Shown piece after piece: positions 36,118 through 44,400 of a stretch of DNA of 64,000 bases; the stretch's first letter is position 1, and every line of letters starts with the position of its first letter. The position numbers and the translations under genes are program-made. The notes under the pieces were generated by a model. The model was not told the DNA's origin, searched no databases, and saw only the letters and a program-made list of their open reading frames with translations. This DNA comes from Bacteroidota bacterium (GTDB lineage: Bacteria > Bacteroidota > Bacteroidia > Chitinophagales > Chitinophagaceae): contig JAFDXK010000002.1 in assembly GCA_018267965.1 (NCBI GenBank), positions 248,001 through 312,000 of the forward strand. Reading direction: 5' to 3'.

Positions 36118-37074
36118 ATGACTAACGGAAATAATATAGCATTATCGATTGTAGTACCGGTTTTCAATGAAGAACAAATCATTGACCAATTGGTAAAGAG
36201 GATGTCTGATGCTGCAAAATCTGTAACCGAAGATTTTGAGATCATTTTCGTGAATGATGGTAGCAGGGATAATACTTTGGTTAAGTTGAAAGAAGCCTGC
36301 AAAGCAGATTCGAGATTGCATTATATAGCATTTGCACGAAATTTTGGTCATCAAATAGCTATTACAGCAGGAATGGATTATGCCAAAGGTGATGCTATTG
36401 TAACTATAGACGGCGACTTGCAAGACCCACCGGAACTGATTCCTGAAATGTATAAAGAGTACCAAGAAGGCTTCAAAGTAGTATATGCTAAAAGAAGCAA
36501 AAGAAAAGGGGAAACTTTTTTTAAACTCTTTACTGCAAAAATGTTTTACAGGTTGATGGCGCGCTTGGTTTCTTTTGAAATTCCGCTGGACGTAGGCGAT
36601 TTCAGATTGATAAGTAGAGATGTGTTGGAATACCTGAAACAAATGAAAGAGTATGATAAATATATACGTGGGCAAATTGCATGGCTTGGTTTTAAAAGTA
36701 CGTATGTAATGTTTGAACGTGATGAACGCAAATACGGGAAGACTAATTATCCTTTCCGAAAAATGCTCAGGCTTGCATTCAATGGAATCACAGCATTTTC
36801 TGATTCACCTTTGAAGATTGCCACAACAATGGGTTTTATCGTATGTATCATTTCTTTCTTCATTGCCATGTATGCTTTGTATGGTTATTATTTTGAACAA
36901 AGCACATTACCCGGCTGGGCATCAACAATTATTAGTATCACTTTCTTAGGAGGTGTGCAATTATTATCGCTGGGTATTATTGGCGAATATATAAGTCGTA
37001 TTATCAATAATGTGCGTAACAGGCCGTTGTACGTTATAGATGAAAACACCGCCGAAGATAAAGACAGCGAGTAA
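36118..37074 (+). CDS. Family 2 glycosyltransferase with C-terminal membrane segments (DPM1/ArnC-like)
   Basis: The start is set at ATG 36118; an in-frame TTG at 36094 would add eight residues. The GT-A domain shows LSIVVPVFNEEQ, EIIFVNDGSRD, the DXD-like TIDGDLQDPPEL and DVGDFRLISRDV. Two hydrophobic helices follow (FIVCIISFFIAMYALYGYYF and FLGGVQLLSLGIIGEYISRI) with a short tail IINNVRNRPLYVIDE. This is the layout of GT2 enzymes that charge undecaprenyl or dolichyl phosphate with a sugar for use by GT-C enzymes, of which two candidates are in this window. The sugar is not known. A terminator follows. Confidence 0.88.
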   Translation: MTNGNNIALSIVVPVFNEEQIIDQLVKRMSDAAKSVTEDFEIIFVNDGSRDNTLVKLKEACKADSRLHYIAFARNFGHQIAITAGMDYAKGDAIVTIDGDLQDPPELIPEMYKEYQEGFKVVYAKRSKRKGETFFKLFTAKMFYRLMARLVSFEIPLDVGDFRLISRDVLEYLKQMKEYDKYIRGQIAWLGFKSTYVMFERDERKYGKTNYPFRKMLRLAFNGITAFSDSPLKIATTMGFIVCIISFFIAMYALYGYYFEQSTLPGWASTIISITFLGGVQLLSLGIIGEYISRIINNVRNRPLYVIDENTAEDKDSE

Positions 37075-37095
37075 TGTCATAAAAATATCATTTTC

Positions 37096-37129
37096 AAAAG
37101 CCACTACCCGTTTCGTAGTGGCTTTTTCC
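37096..37129. terminator. Rho-independent terminator after the GT2 gene
   Basis: A 12-bp stem AAAAGCCACTAC/GTAGTGGCTTTT with a CCGTTTC loop, followed by T. It also has A-rich flanks on the other side, so it could work in both directions. Confidence 0.9.
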
Positions 37130-37149
37130 ATTTTAAGGATTTTTTAACC

Positions 37150-37383
37150 ATGATTTACAAACGGTTTGGCACGATTTTCCGTTTATCTATAGGTAAACGA
37201 CATTTTATGAAAAGAAGGACAAAAGATTACATGAAAAAAACCAAGGCAATGAAAATCATGACTCATGTTAATGATGTAGATCTTGGTACATTTCTTAGCG
37301 CAACATTCCAATTAGCAAAAAGTAATGTTGTAAAGAAGCATATACAAATAGCACTGAATAGTTTTGCTCTGCCTGCGGCGTAA
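37150..37383 (+). CDS. Small basic hypothetical protein
   Basis: A 77-residue reading frame between two terminator-bounded genes. It has an AGGA motif 10 nt before the ATG. The first half is Lys/Arg-rich; the second half (THVNDVDLGTFLSATFQLAKSNVVKKHIQIA) looks like two amphipathic helices. A second ATG at 37207 would give a 58-residue protein. I do not recognise the family. Coding status is uncertain; the ordered helical C-terminal half is the main point in favour. Confidence 0.35.
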   Translation: MIYKRFGTIFRLSIGKRHFMKRRTKDYMKKTKAMKIMTHVNDVDLGTFLSATFQLAKSNVVKKHIQIALNSFALPAA

Positions 37384-37389
37384 TAAAAC

Positions 37390-39234
37390 TTAAAGTAATT
37401 CGCTTATGGCAGATACTAATTCTGCTCTTGTAATAGGCGTGCCTTTAATTTTATTAAAGCCCTTCGCATCCACAAGATATTTGTCGCGTATGATTTTGAT
37501 GAGCTGTCCGTTATTAATTTCCGGTATCAATACTTTTTTATAGCTGCTTAATATTTCTCCAAGATTTTTCGGGAATGGGCGCATATGTCTCAAATGTGCG
37601 TGCGCAACCGATTTACCTTGTGACTGTAATTCTGCACAAGCACTTTTAATTGCACCATAAGTAGAACCCCATCCTAATACTAAAACATCTCCTTTATTAG
37701 GTCCGCTGTCTAATGTTTGCAAAGGAATATAATCCGCAATCTTATCAACTTTAGCTTCACGCGTTTTTACCATATGCTGGTGGTTCTCTGCATCATAAGA
37801 TACATTACCGGTAATATCTTCTTTTTCCAAGCCACCTATGCGATGTTCCAATCCTGCAGTGCCTGGTATTGCCCACGGGCGCACTAATTTTTCATCACGT
37901 TTATAAGGCTGGAATTTTTCTTCATTTGCATCTAACTCTTTTTTGAAATGAACTTCAATTTCTTGCAAATCATCACTCTGAGGATATTTCCATGGTTCAG
38001 CACCATTAGCAATATAACCATCACTAAGAAGAATTACGGGAGTCATGTGTTGCACTGCTATGCGCACTGCCTCATAGGCCGCATAAAAGCAGTCGTTGGG
38101 AGTTGAAGCGGATATGACAGGCATAGGGCATTCGCCATTACGCCCATAATATGCTTGTAGTAAATCGCTCTGCTCAGTTTTAGTTGGTAAACCTGTTGAA
38201 GGGCCTCCACGTTGAATATCTACAATAACTAATGGTATTTCCAGCATTACAGCTAAGCCCATTGCCTCGCCTTTTAATGCCATGCCCGGTCCGGATGTAG
38301 TAGTAATGCCTAAGCTGCCACCATAAGCAGCGCCAATTGCAGATGTAATTCCGGCAATTTCATCTTCAGCCTGGAAGGTACGTATACCAAAGTTTTTATA
38401 ACGTGCCAGTTCGTGCAATATATCTGATGCAGGAGTGATGGGATATGTTCCCAGAAAAATCGGTAAGCCCGATTTTTCACCTGCTGCTATAAGACCATAA
38501 GACAATGCAGTATTACCAGTGATACCACGATATTTACCGGCTGGCAGTTTTGCTTTTTCAACTTTGTAGCGTGAAGGAATAGCCTCTATTGTATCACCAT
38601 AGTTATACCCCGCCTTTAGAGAGAGGATATTACTATCAAGTATATCTTGTTTTTTGCCAAACTTTTCTTTCAGGAAGGAAATAGTCACTTCCATGTCGCG
38701 GTTATATAGCCAATATAAAAAGCCAAGCACAAACATGTTTTTTGCTCGGTCCTTTTCTTTGGTACCTAACTGTATTTCTTTTAGTGCTTCTCTCGTAAGT
38801 TTGGTTACATCTATTTTATAAAGTTGATATGCATGTAAAGAGCCATCTTCTATAGGGTTTACGCCATCGGGGTAATTAGCCAGCCTGAGGTTTTTAGAAT
38901 CAAAGCCATCTGTATTAGCAATAATGATACCACCGGGTTTCAATGATTTCAGATTGACCTTTAAAGCGGCAGCATTCATAGCTACTAAAACATCACAACT
39001 ATCGCCGGGCGTATAAATACGATTGCTGGAAAAATGTAACTGATACCCACTGACACCAGGTAGGGTGCCCTGAGGGGCACGTATCTCAGCTGGGAAATCC
39101 GGGAATGTAGAAAGGTCATTTCCTAAAAGTGCTGTGCTATTAGTAAACTGGCTTCCGGTTAGCTGCATACCATCACCACTATCACCTGCAAATTTTATTA
39201 CTACATCTTCAATTATCTGGGTAGATACTGCCAT
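37390..39234 (-). CDS. korA: 2-oxoglutarate:ferredoxin oxidoreductase, fused gamma-alpha subunit (KorA)
   Basis: A 614-residue subunit of a 2-oxoacid:acceptor oxidoreductase that decarboxylates 2-oxoglutarate to succinyl-CoA and reduces ferredoxin. The N-terminal gamma domain (to ~residue 195) has KFAGDSGDGMQLTG; the alpha domain has the pyrimidine-binding TYPITPASDILHELAR, ATSGPG-like TTSGPGMALKGEAMGLA and DIQRGGPSTGLPTKTEQSDL. The length and fusion are typical for Bacteroidota. The beta subunit gene (korB), which carries thiamine pyrophosphate and the iron-sulfur cluster, usually follows, but is not next to it here. It has its own promoter at 39255-39286. Confidence 0.93.
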   Translation of the reverse strand: MAVSTQIIEDVVIKFAGDSGDGMQLTGSQFTNSTALLGNDLSTFPDFPAEIRAPQGTLPGVSGYQLHFSSNRIYTPGDSCDVLVAMNAAALKVNLKSLKPGGIIIANTDGFDSKNLRLANYPDGVNPIEDGSLHAYQLYKIDVTKLTREALKEIQLGTKEKDRAKNMFVLGFLYWLYNRDMEVTISFLKEKFGKKQDILDSNILSLKAGYNYGDTIEAIPSRYKVEKAKLPAGKYRGITGNTALSYGLIAAGEKSGLPIFLGTYPITPASDILHELARYKNFGIRTFQAEDEIAGITSAIGAAYGGSLGITTTSGPGMALKGEAMGLAVMLEIPLVIVDIQRGGPSTGLPTKTEQSDLLQAYYGRNGECPMPVISASTPNDCFYAAYEAVRIAVQHMTPVILLSDGYIANGAEPWKYPQSDDLQEIEVHFKKELDANEEKFQPYKRDEKLVRPWAIPGTAGLEHRIGGLEKEDITGNVSYDAENHQHMVKTREAKVDKIADYIPLQTLDSGPNKGDVLVLGWGSTYGAIKSACAELQSQGKSVAHAHLRHMRPFPKNLGEILSSYKKVLIPEINNGQLIKIIRDKYLVDAKGFNKIKGTPITRAELVSAISELL

Positions 39235-39254
39235 ATGAATGAGAGAATAGACAA

Positions 39255-39286
39255 CAAAGGTATGTTATTAAAGACTGTATAGTCAA
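39255..39286 (-). promoter_or_regulatory. Promoter of korA
   Basis: On the minus strand TTG (39286-39284) is followed after 21 nt by TACCTTTG (39262-39255), ending 20 nt before the korA ATG. This is a full -33/-7 pair. Confidence 0.65.
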
Positions 39287-39375
39287 TATTTTAGAGTAGA
39301 TAAAGGGTATTTTTAATGCGTATTTTGAAAAACTATAAATCACACCCATGGGGTGAAAACTTAAGCCTAATCTTC

Positions 39376-39396
39376 ACGCTTTTTAGCGTAGGTTTG
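39376..39396 (+). promoter_or_regulatory. -7 box (TAGGTTTG) with an adjoining inverted repeat, VWA operon
   Basis: TAGGTTTG at 39389-39396 ends 20 nt before the VWA gene ATG. A 5-bp inverted repeat ACGCT-TTTT-AGCGT (39376-39389) touches its left edge and could be an operator, though five base pairs is short enough to occur by chance. Confidence 0.45.
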
Positions 39397-39416
39397 CGAC
39401 AGAGCAGTATTACAGT

Positions 39417-41219
39417 ATGCAGATTCTAAGAAGGCTATTATTAGGTTTATTATTAAGTTTTAGCATAACTGTGTATGCTCAAAAGGATAAAGAAGATCTT
39501 CAGCCGCGTATTCTTATATTATTAGACGGTTCATCCAGCATGAATGCTGAATGGCAAAACGGCGAAACACGCTTTAAAGTAGCCTCACGAATCATACTGA
39601 AGCTAATAGACAGTATTTATTCTGTAAATAAAAATGTAGAATTTGCTCTGCGCGTTTACGGGCACCAGCAACCATCGCAGTTCAATAATTGCTATGATAC
39701 CAAACTGGAAGTAATGTTTAGTAAAGACAATTATACTCAAATGTCTTTGCGCCTTGCAGCATTACACGCCATTGGTGTTTCTCCCATCGCATTCTCATTG
39801 CAGGAAGCTGCAGAAAATGATTTGATTGACCAGCATAGAAATATTTACAGCTTGATATTAATAACCGATGGAGAAGAAAGCTGCGGAGGTAATATTTGTG
39901 ATGTTGTAAAAAAACTGTTATCCAAAAAAATTGAATTCAAACCTTATGTACTTGGCCTTGTAGATAATGTTGGGCTAAAATCACAGTACGATTGTTTGGG
40001 TGATTACCTGACTGTTGCCTCAGAAAAAGATTTGCGCCCCTCGGTGGGTAAAATAGTTGAGGCCTATAGGCCTATGCTATCACTCACAAACATACAACGC
40101 AAGATATTGCAAACTACAGTGATACAGGCACCAAGTGTGTTGAATGTAGATGTACCTAAGGTTAAGGTAGAAAAAGAAGTAATAGTAACGGAACCTGTGA
40201 AAAAAGAGCCGCCACCGGCAAAACTGTTACCTAAAGATGCTGTAACAGGCAGGCTTGCAACTTACCCTCTCAAGACGATACAACTTTATATTTTTACTCA
40301 AGGTTTTAAGCGGGTGCCATTACCAAAGTACGTACTGAAGCCAATAGCTGATGAAATTGTATCAATTCCTAAACCACTACCAGCACCCAAACCAATAGCA
40401 CAGCCTGTAATAACTGCAAAGACAGAAACGGTTAAGCCACCATCAATTGAAATTGTAAAACCAAAGGAACTAAAGAGACAACCTGCAACAGAAAGTACAT
40501 TGCAAATATATTTTGCTGACGACAATGGAGTGTATTATCAAACTACCCCGGAAATGGTATTGTTGGACATGAACACAAAAAAGCCGATTCAACGTTTTTT
40601 CAGAACAGTAGGCCCTAATGGCGCACCAATACCTCAAAAATTACCAGCAGGTAAATACTATCTGACATTTGTCAAAAAAACAAACATGTTGTATGATATT
40701 GAAATAGTAGCTAATGAAAACAGGGCATATACATTATCTGTAAGCGATGGCTCTCTTTACTACAGATATAGTGGAAATGAAAACCGACCGGTAGAGTATA
40801 CAGCTACTGTTACACCACGATTTTCAAATAATACAACTGTAGTTCGTCAGAAATGTACAGAAGAGTTAAAATATGCACCGGGCACATATCTTTCTGTAAT
40901 TAACACTTTGCCTCCATTCAAATCAAGTTTTGATATAGACCCTGGATTCCCCTATGCAATATTTATTCCTGAGGAGGGGGAATTGATAATACCCAATACG
41001 CAAAATCTCGGTAAGGTAACGCTATACTATCCCTTTGGCGACCAGTTCAGACCGTTTCATAGCATTGTATTAGATGGTACAGGCGGAGAAATAAAGTTAA
41101 AGGTACTACCAGGAACATATAAAGCAGGCTATAAAACACCCGGAATGGCAAGCGGAGAACAAACTACAATACCGTTTGTTATTACAAGCAATAATGTTAC
41201 TAACTTAGCGATTCAATAA
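39417..41219 (+). CDS. Secreted von Willebrand factor A (VWA) domain protein
   Basis: A 600-residue protein with a signal peptide (ending TVYAQ near residue 22). The VWA domain (~30-205) has the MIDAS motif Asp37-Ser39-Ser41 in LLDGSSSM and ITDGEESCGG later. A Pro/Lys/Val-rich linker with repeated KP motifs (about 240-360) follows, then beta-rich modules with LPAGKYYLTF and LPGTYKAGY, as in carboxypeptidase-regulatory-like folds. No sorting domain or TM anchor is visible, so it is probably periplasmic or surface-associated by protein contact. It heads a tight four-gene unit with two acyltransferases and a GT-C protein. Confidence 0.78.
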   Translation: MQILRRLLLGLLLSFSITVYAQKDKEDLQPRILILLDGSSSMNAEWQNGETRFKVASRIILKLIDSIYSVNKNVEFALRVYGHQQPSQFNNCYDTKLEVMFSKDNYTQMSLRLAALHAIGVSPIAFSLQEAAENDLIDQHRNIYSLILITDGEESCGGNICDVVKKLLSKKIEFKPYVLGLVDNVGLKSQYDCLGDYLTVASEKDLRPSVGKIVEAYRPMLSLTNIQRKILQTTVIQAPSVLNVDVPKVKVEKEVIVTEPVKKEPPPAKLLPKDAVTGRLATYPLKTIQLYIFTQGFKRVPLPKYVLKPIADEIVSIPKPLPAPKPIAQPVITAKTETVKPPSIEIVKPKELKRQPATESTLQIYFADDNGVYYQTTPEMVLLDMNTKKPIQRFFRTVGPNGAPIPQKLPAGKYYLTFVKKTNMLYDIEIVANENRAYTLSVSDGSLYYRYSGNENRPVEYTATVTPRFSNNTTVVRQKCTEELKYAPGTYLSVINTLPPFKSSFDIDPGFPYAIFIPEEGELIIPNTQNLGKVTLYYPFGDQFRPFHSIVLDGTGGEIKLKVLPGTYKAGYKTPGMASGEQTTIPFVITSNNVTNLAIQ

Positions 41220-41232
41220 ATTTCTTGCTCCC

Positions 41233-41679
41233 TTGGAAGACGGTATAGTCATAAACAGGTTAGAGATTACAGATAAGAAATACCAGCAGGTATATAACCT
41301 TCGCGAAGAGATTCTCCGCAAACCGATTGGTTTAAGTTTGAAAGACGAAAACCTTTCTACAGATGCATTAAACATCATTTTTGTAGCAGAAAAGGAAGAC
41401 ATCGTAATTGGCTGTGTTATGTTGTATCCAATAGCCGATGAAGACAAAATAAAATTGCGCCAAATGGCTGTCTATGATGAGTGGCAAGGGAAAGGCATAG
41501 GGCGTAAGCTGGTAGAGGCGGCCGAGGCGTTTGCAAAAGAACAAGGGTACTCATCAATAATATTACACGCTCGGAAGATATCAGAAGGATTCTATAAGAA
41601 CTTAGGCTACGACACTACCAGCAGCATATTTACTGAGGTAGGCATTCCGCATGTTGTAATGGAAAAAGACATATTTTGA
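41233..41679 (+). CDS. GNAT family N-acetyltransferase
   Basis: A 148-residue GNAT protein. The acetyl-CoA binding motif A is RQMAVYDEWQGKGIGRKLVEAAEAFAKEQG, preceded by a GCVMLYP strand and followed by ILHARKISEGFYKNLGY. No ATG lies at the 5' end; TTG at 41233 is the best start, giving the expected N-terminal EIT-K-QQVYNLREEILRKP strand and helix. It begins 13 nt after the VWA gene and its end overlaps the next gene by 4 bp. The substrate is unknown. Confidence 0.85.
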   Translation: MEDGIVINRLEITDKKYQQVYNLREEILRKPIGLSLKDENLSTDALNIIFVAEKEDIVIGCVMLYPIADEDKIKLRQMAVYDEWQGKGIGRKLVEAAEAFAKEQGYSSIILHARKISEGFYKNLGYDTTSSIFTEVGIPHVVMEKDIF

Positions 41680-42830
41680 CGGGTTGTAAGACAAAAGAGA
41701 TAAACTATCAGTTTTATAATCGTGCTGCTGACTTGCCTGCAACATGGAATACGTTATTACCATCGTCACATTTTTTAAGAACTGAAAATATTACAGTTAC
41801 AGAACAAACCAACTTGCCCGATGTTTCTTTCGTTTATGCGCTAATCTGTAAAAATAACAAAGCTATAGCTGCAGTTTATTTTCAGGTATTGGAGCTAAAG
41901 AAGCAGCATCTTGACACAACAACCCTCAACCCCATATTAAGAATGAGTTGGAGTGCATACGCTAATATCGCTAAGCCTAAATTATTGGTAGCTGGACACC
42001 TCTTCAGGCATGATGTAGAATCCTACTATTATGCGCCATCTCTGTCATCATTTGATGCATATAAAATGTATATAACAGCTATCAACGCTGTTAAAAAACA
42101 AACATGTGCTTCTGCAGTTTTAATAAAAGATGTAAATGTTTCTTTAACGGAGTACTTTGCTAATTATAATCCAAAATACATCCGACTACGTAATGATATT
42201 TCTATGGAATTAGAAATAAAACAAGAATGGGAAAGTATGGCGGATTATGAAAAAGCTTTAAAGCACAAGTACGCACAACGATATAGAAAAATTAGAAGCA
42301 GTTGGAAAGATATAGAAATAAAAGAATTGAATGCTGATGAAGTAACGGCAAACAAAGCAACTATTTACGACTTGTATAAGAAAGTATGTGAGAGACAGCC
42401 CGCAAGAATAGGTTATCTGAGCGCAGATTATATTCCTGCATTAAAAAAGGCTTATCCTGAACAACTGAAAGTTTGGGGCATATATAAAAATGGAACGCCA
42501 ATTGCTTTTTTCAGTGCATGGCTGAATGATGAGGTGTTTGACATGTTTTATATCGGCTTTGATTATAAACTCAATAATGAAGTAAATCTCTATTTTAATA
42601 TACTATACAGCACAATAGAACATGCGATTTTATTCAAAAAGAATAAGTTGGTATTAGGTAGAACTGCTCTTGACGCAAAGGCTAGATTGGGATGCAAGCC
42701 GCATTACCAATCAACCTTTGTATACATCAGCAATCGTGTATTACGCCAGGCAGTTAGCTTCATACAACAGCGCAACCAGTCACAAGAGGGTGAATGGGAG
42801 CAAAAGCACCCGATGAAAAGTAATTTTTAG
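41676..42830 (+). CDS. BioF2/FemAB-like GNAT acyltransferase
   Basis: A 384-residue protein with two GNAT-like halves. The C-terminal half (KHKYAQRYRKIRSSWKDIEI ... GTPIAFFSAWLNDEVFDMFYIGFDY ... LGRTALDAKARLGCKP) matches the acetyltransferase domain common in peptidoglycan-bridge (FemAB/BioF2-like) and exosortase-linked genes. The start TTG at 41676 overlaps the previous stop (TTGA), which implies translational coupling; no ATG is close. It could transfer an aminoacyl or acyl group onto a surface glycan or peptide. The substrate is not shown. Confidence 0.7.
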   Translation: MTGCKTKEINYQFYNRAADLPATWNTLLPSSHFLRTENITVTEQTNLPDVSFVYALICKNNKAIAAVYFQVLELKKQHLDTTTLNPILRMSWSAYANIAKPKLLVAGHLFRHDVESYYYAPSLSSFDAYKMYITAINAVKKQTCASAVLIKDVNVSLTEYFANYNPKYIRLRNDISMELEIKQEWESMADYEKALKHKYAQRYRKIRSSWKDIEIKELNADEVTANKATIYDLYKKVCERQPARIGYLSADYIPALKKAYPEQLKVWGIYKNGTPIAFFSAWLNDEVFDMFYIGFDYKLNNEVNLYFNILYSTIEHAILFKKNKLVLGRTALDAKARLGCKPHYQSTFVYISNRVLRQAVSFIQQRNQSQEGEWEQKHPMKSNF

Positions 42831-42850
42831 TGTTTATTTTCGTTCTTTAA

Positions 42851-44395
42851 ATGCCACATATGAAGAACTCGGACCGTCAACCCTTAGTCATATTCATGCT
42901 TGCTATGATAGTTATTTCTGTATGCTATTATTCAGGCATTATAGGCCAGTACCCTAATGGCATACATTCCTGGGCACAATCAGATCGATTGTCCTTAGCA
43001 ATACAGTTTTATGACCATGGTATGAACTTATTCATGCCACGTACATTCAGTATTACTGCAGGCGATAATTTTACAGGTGTTGAATTCCCAATACAGGCAT
43101 ACATTGCAGCAGCAATTGGCAAAATATTTGGCAGGAACTCAATTAGTATTGCATTCAGATTGCTCGATACGATCATTTCTATTATCGGATTCTGGTTTTT
43201 ATTCAAAGCAGTTTTTAAACGCACACAGGATTATGTTATTTCATTTTTTCCGGTAGTATTTATTTTCTGCTCACCGGTCTTTATTTATTATACCTGTAGC
43301 TATATGCCTGACACTGCAAGCGCTTCGCTTGCATTTATGTCTTTTTACTTCCTGCTAGAATACATGGATAAACCCAATAATAAACATGCTATCATAGCCT
43401 TATTGTTGCTCATATTAGGTACACTGATTAAAACATCTGCTATCATTTATTTCGGCGGCGCATTATCGTTCATACTTATTCAGAAATTCTTTACCGAAGA
43501 AAAATTCAAGATTACATCCTATCTGCCAGTCATGTCAGTAGCGTTGGCTGGACTTTATGTTATCTATAAATACTTTCAATACAATAATGTTTTGAATGCA
43601 AAATATAATTCAGGTATTTTCCTCGCTGCAGCAAAGCCTTTTCATGACCTTGACGCGCTAAAATATTATTTGACTACCCAGCTAATGGACGTATGGATAG
43701 GCGAATACTTTTTGATGCCTGAATATTACATGTTGTTCCTGTTAATAATTGTTGGTTTTATTTTTATCAGAAAACAGCCTGCAAACAAAAAACAATTGTT
43801 ACTGGCAATGTTTTTTGTATACCTCTCCATTATTATTGGCTATTTGATGGGAGCCCAATTCATGGCTCATGATTATTATGTGATTGTGATATTTTACCCT
43901 ACGATATTATTTATTGTTACAGTTTTTACAATAGCTATACAGAAAGGTATTAATAACAGCAAAGCATTGAAGCCAGTAAGGATATTGTTTGGTACAGCTT
44001 CTGTAGTGCTTTTAGTGATGGCAACTATAAAAATTCATCAAAGATATCGCCCCGATTACGAACCATTTCATCCCGGAAGGCCTTGGATGGAAAATGATAC
44101 TAAGTTATTTGATAATATGGGCGTACCAAAGTCTGAGAGGATATTGGTGTTGAATGAGGAACCAACAAACCTGGCGCTTCTTTATTTTGACAGAACCGGG
44201 TTTTGCATGAGCAAAGAAAGATGGAACAATGATGTGCACAACATCACCAGCATGATGGATGAGAAAAATCTTACCCTTCTTGTAATGCAAAAAAAATACG
44301 TTGAAGAGATGAAAGCAGTAGACTCTGCATTTGCACCCCATTTCAAATTTCTGAAAGCTTCAGATAGTTCTGTAGTTTACAGGTACGTAAAATGA
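42851..44395 (+). CDS. GT39-like polytopic membrane glycosyltransferase
   Basis: A 514-residue membrane protein with about eleven hydrophobic helices. The first large loop has GIHSWAQSDRLSLAIQFYDHG and a FTGVEFPIQAYIAAAIG segment, the acidic and Phe-Pro motifs of PMT/ArnT-like GT-C enzymes in Bacteroidota. A short soluble domain ends the protein (KSERILVLNEEPTNLALLYFDR). It lies 20 nt after the acyltransferase on the same strand and ends 5 nt from the convergent polA gene. Sugar and acceptor are unknown. Confidence 0.78.
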   Translation: MPHMKNSDRQPLVIFMLAMIVISVCYYSGIIGQYPNGIHSWAQSDRLSLAIQFYDHGMNLFMPRTFSITAGDNFTGVEFPIQAYIAAAIGKIFGRNSISIAFRLLDTIISIIGFWFLFKAVFKRTQDYVISFFPVVFIFCSPVFIYYTCSYMPDTASASLAFMSFYFLLEYMDKPNNKHAIIALLLLILGTLIKTSAIIYFGGALSFILIQKFFTEEKFKITSYLPVMSVALAGLYVIYKYFQYNNVLNAKYNSGIFLAAAKPFHDLDALKYYLTTQLMDVWIGEYFLMPEYYMLFLLIIVGFIFIRKQPANKKQLLLAMFFVYLSIIIGYLMGAQFMAHDYYVIVIFYPTILFIVTVFTIAIQKGINNSKALKPVRILFGTASVVLLVMATIKIHQRYRPDYEPFHPGRPWMENDTKLFDNMGVPKSERILVLNEEPTNLALLYFDRTGFCMSKERWNNDVHNITSMMDEKNLTLLVMQKKYVEEMKAVDSAFAPHFKFLKASDSSVVYRYVK

Positions 44396-44400
44396 TTCCG

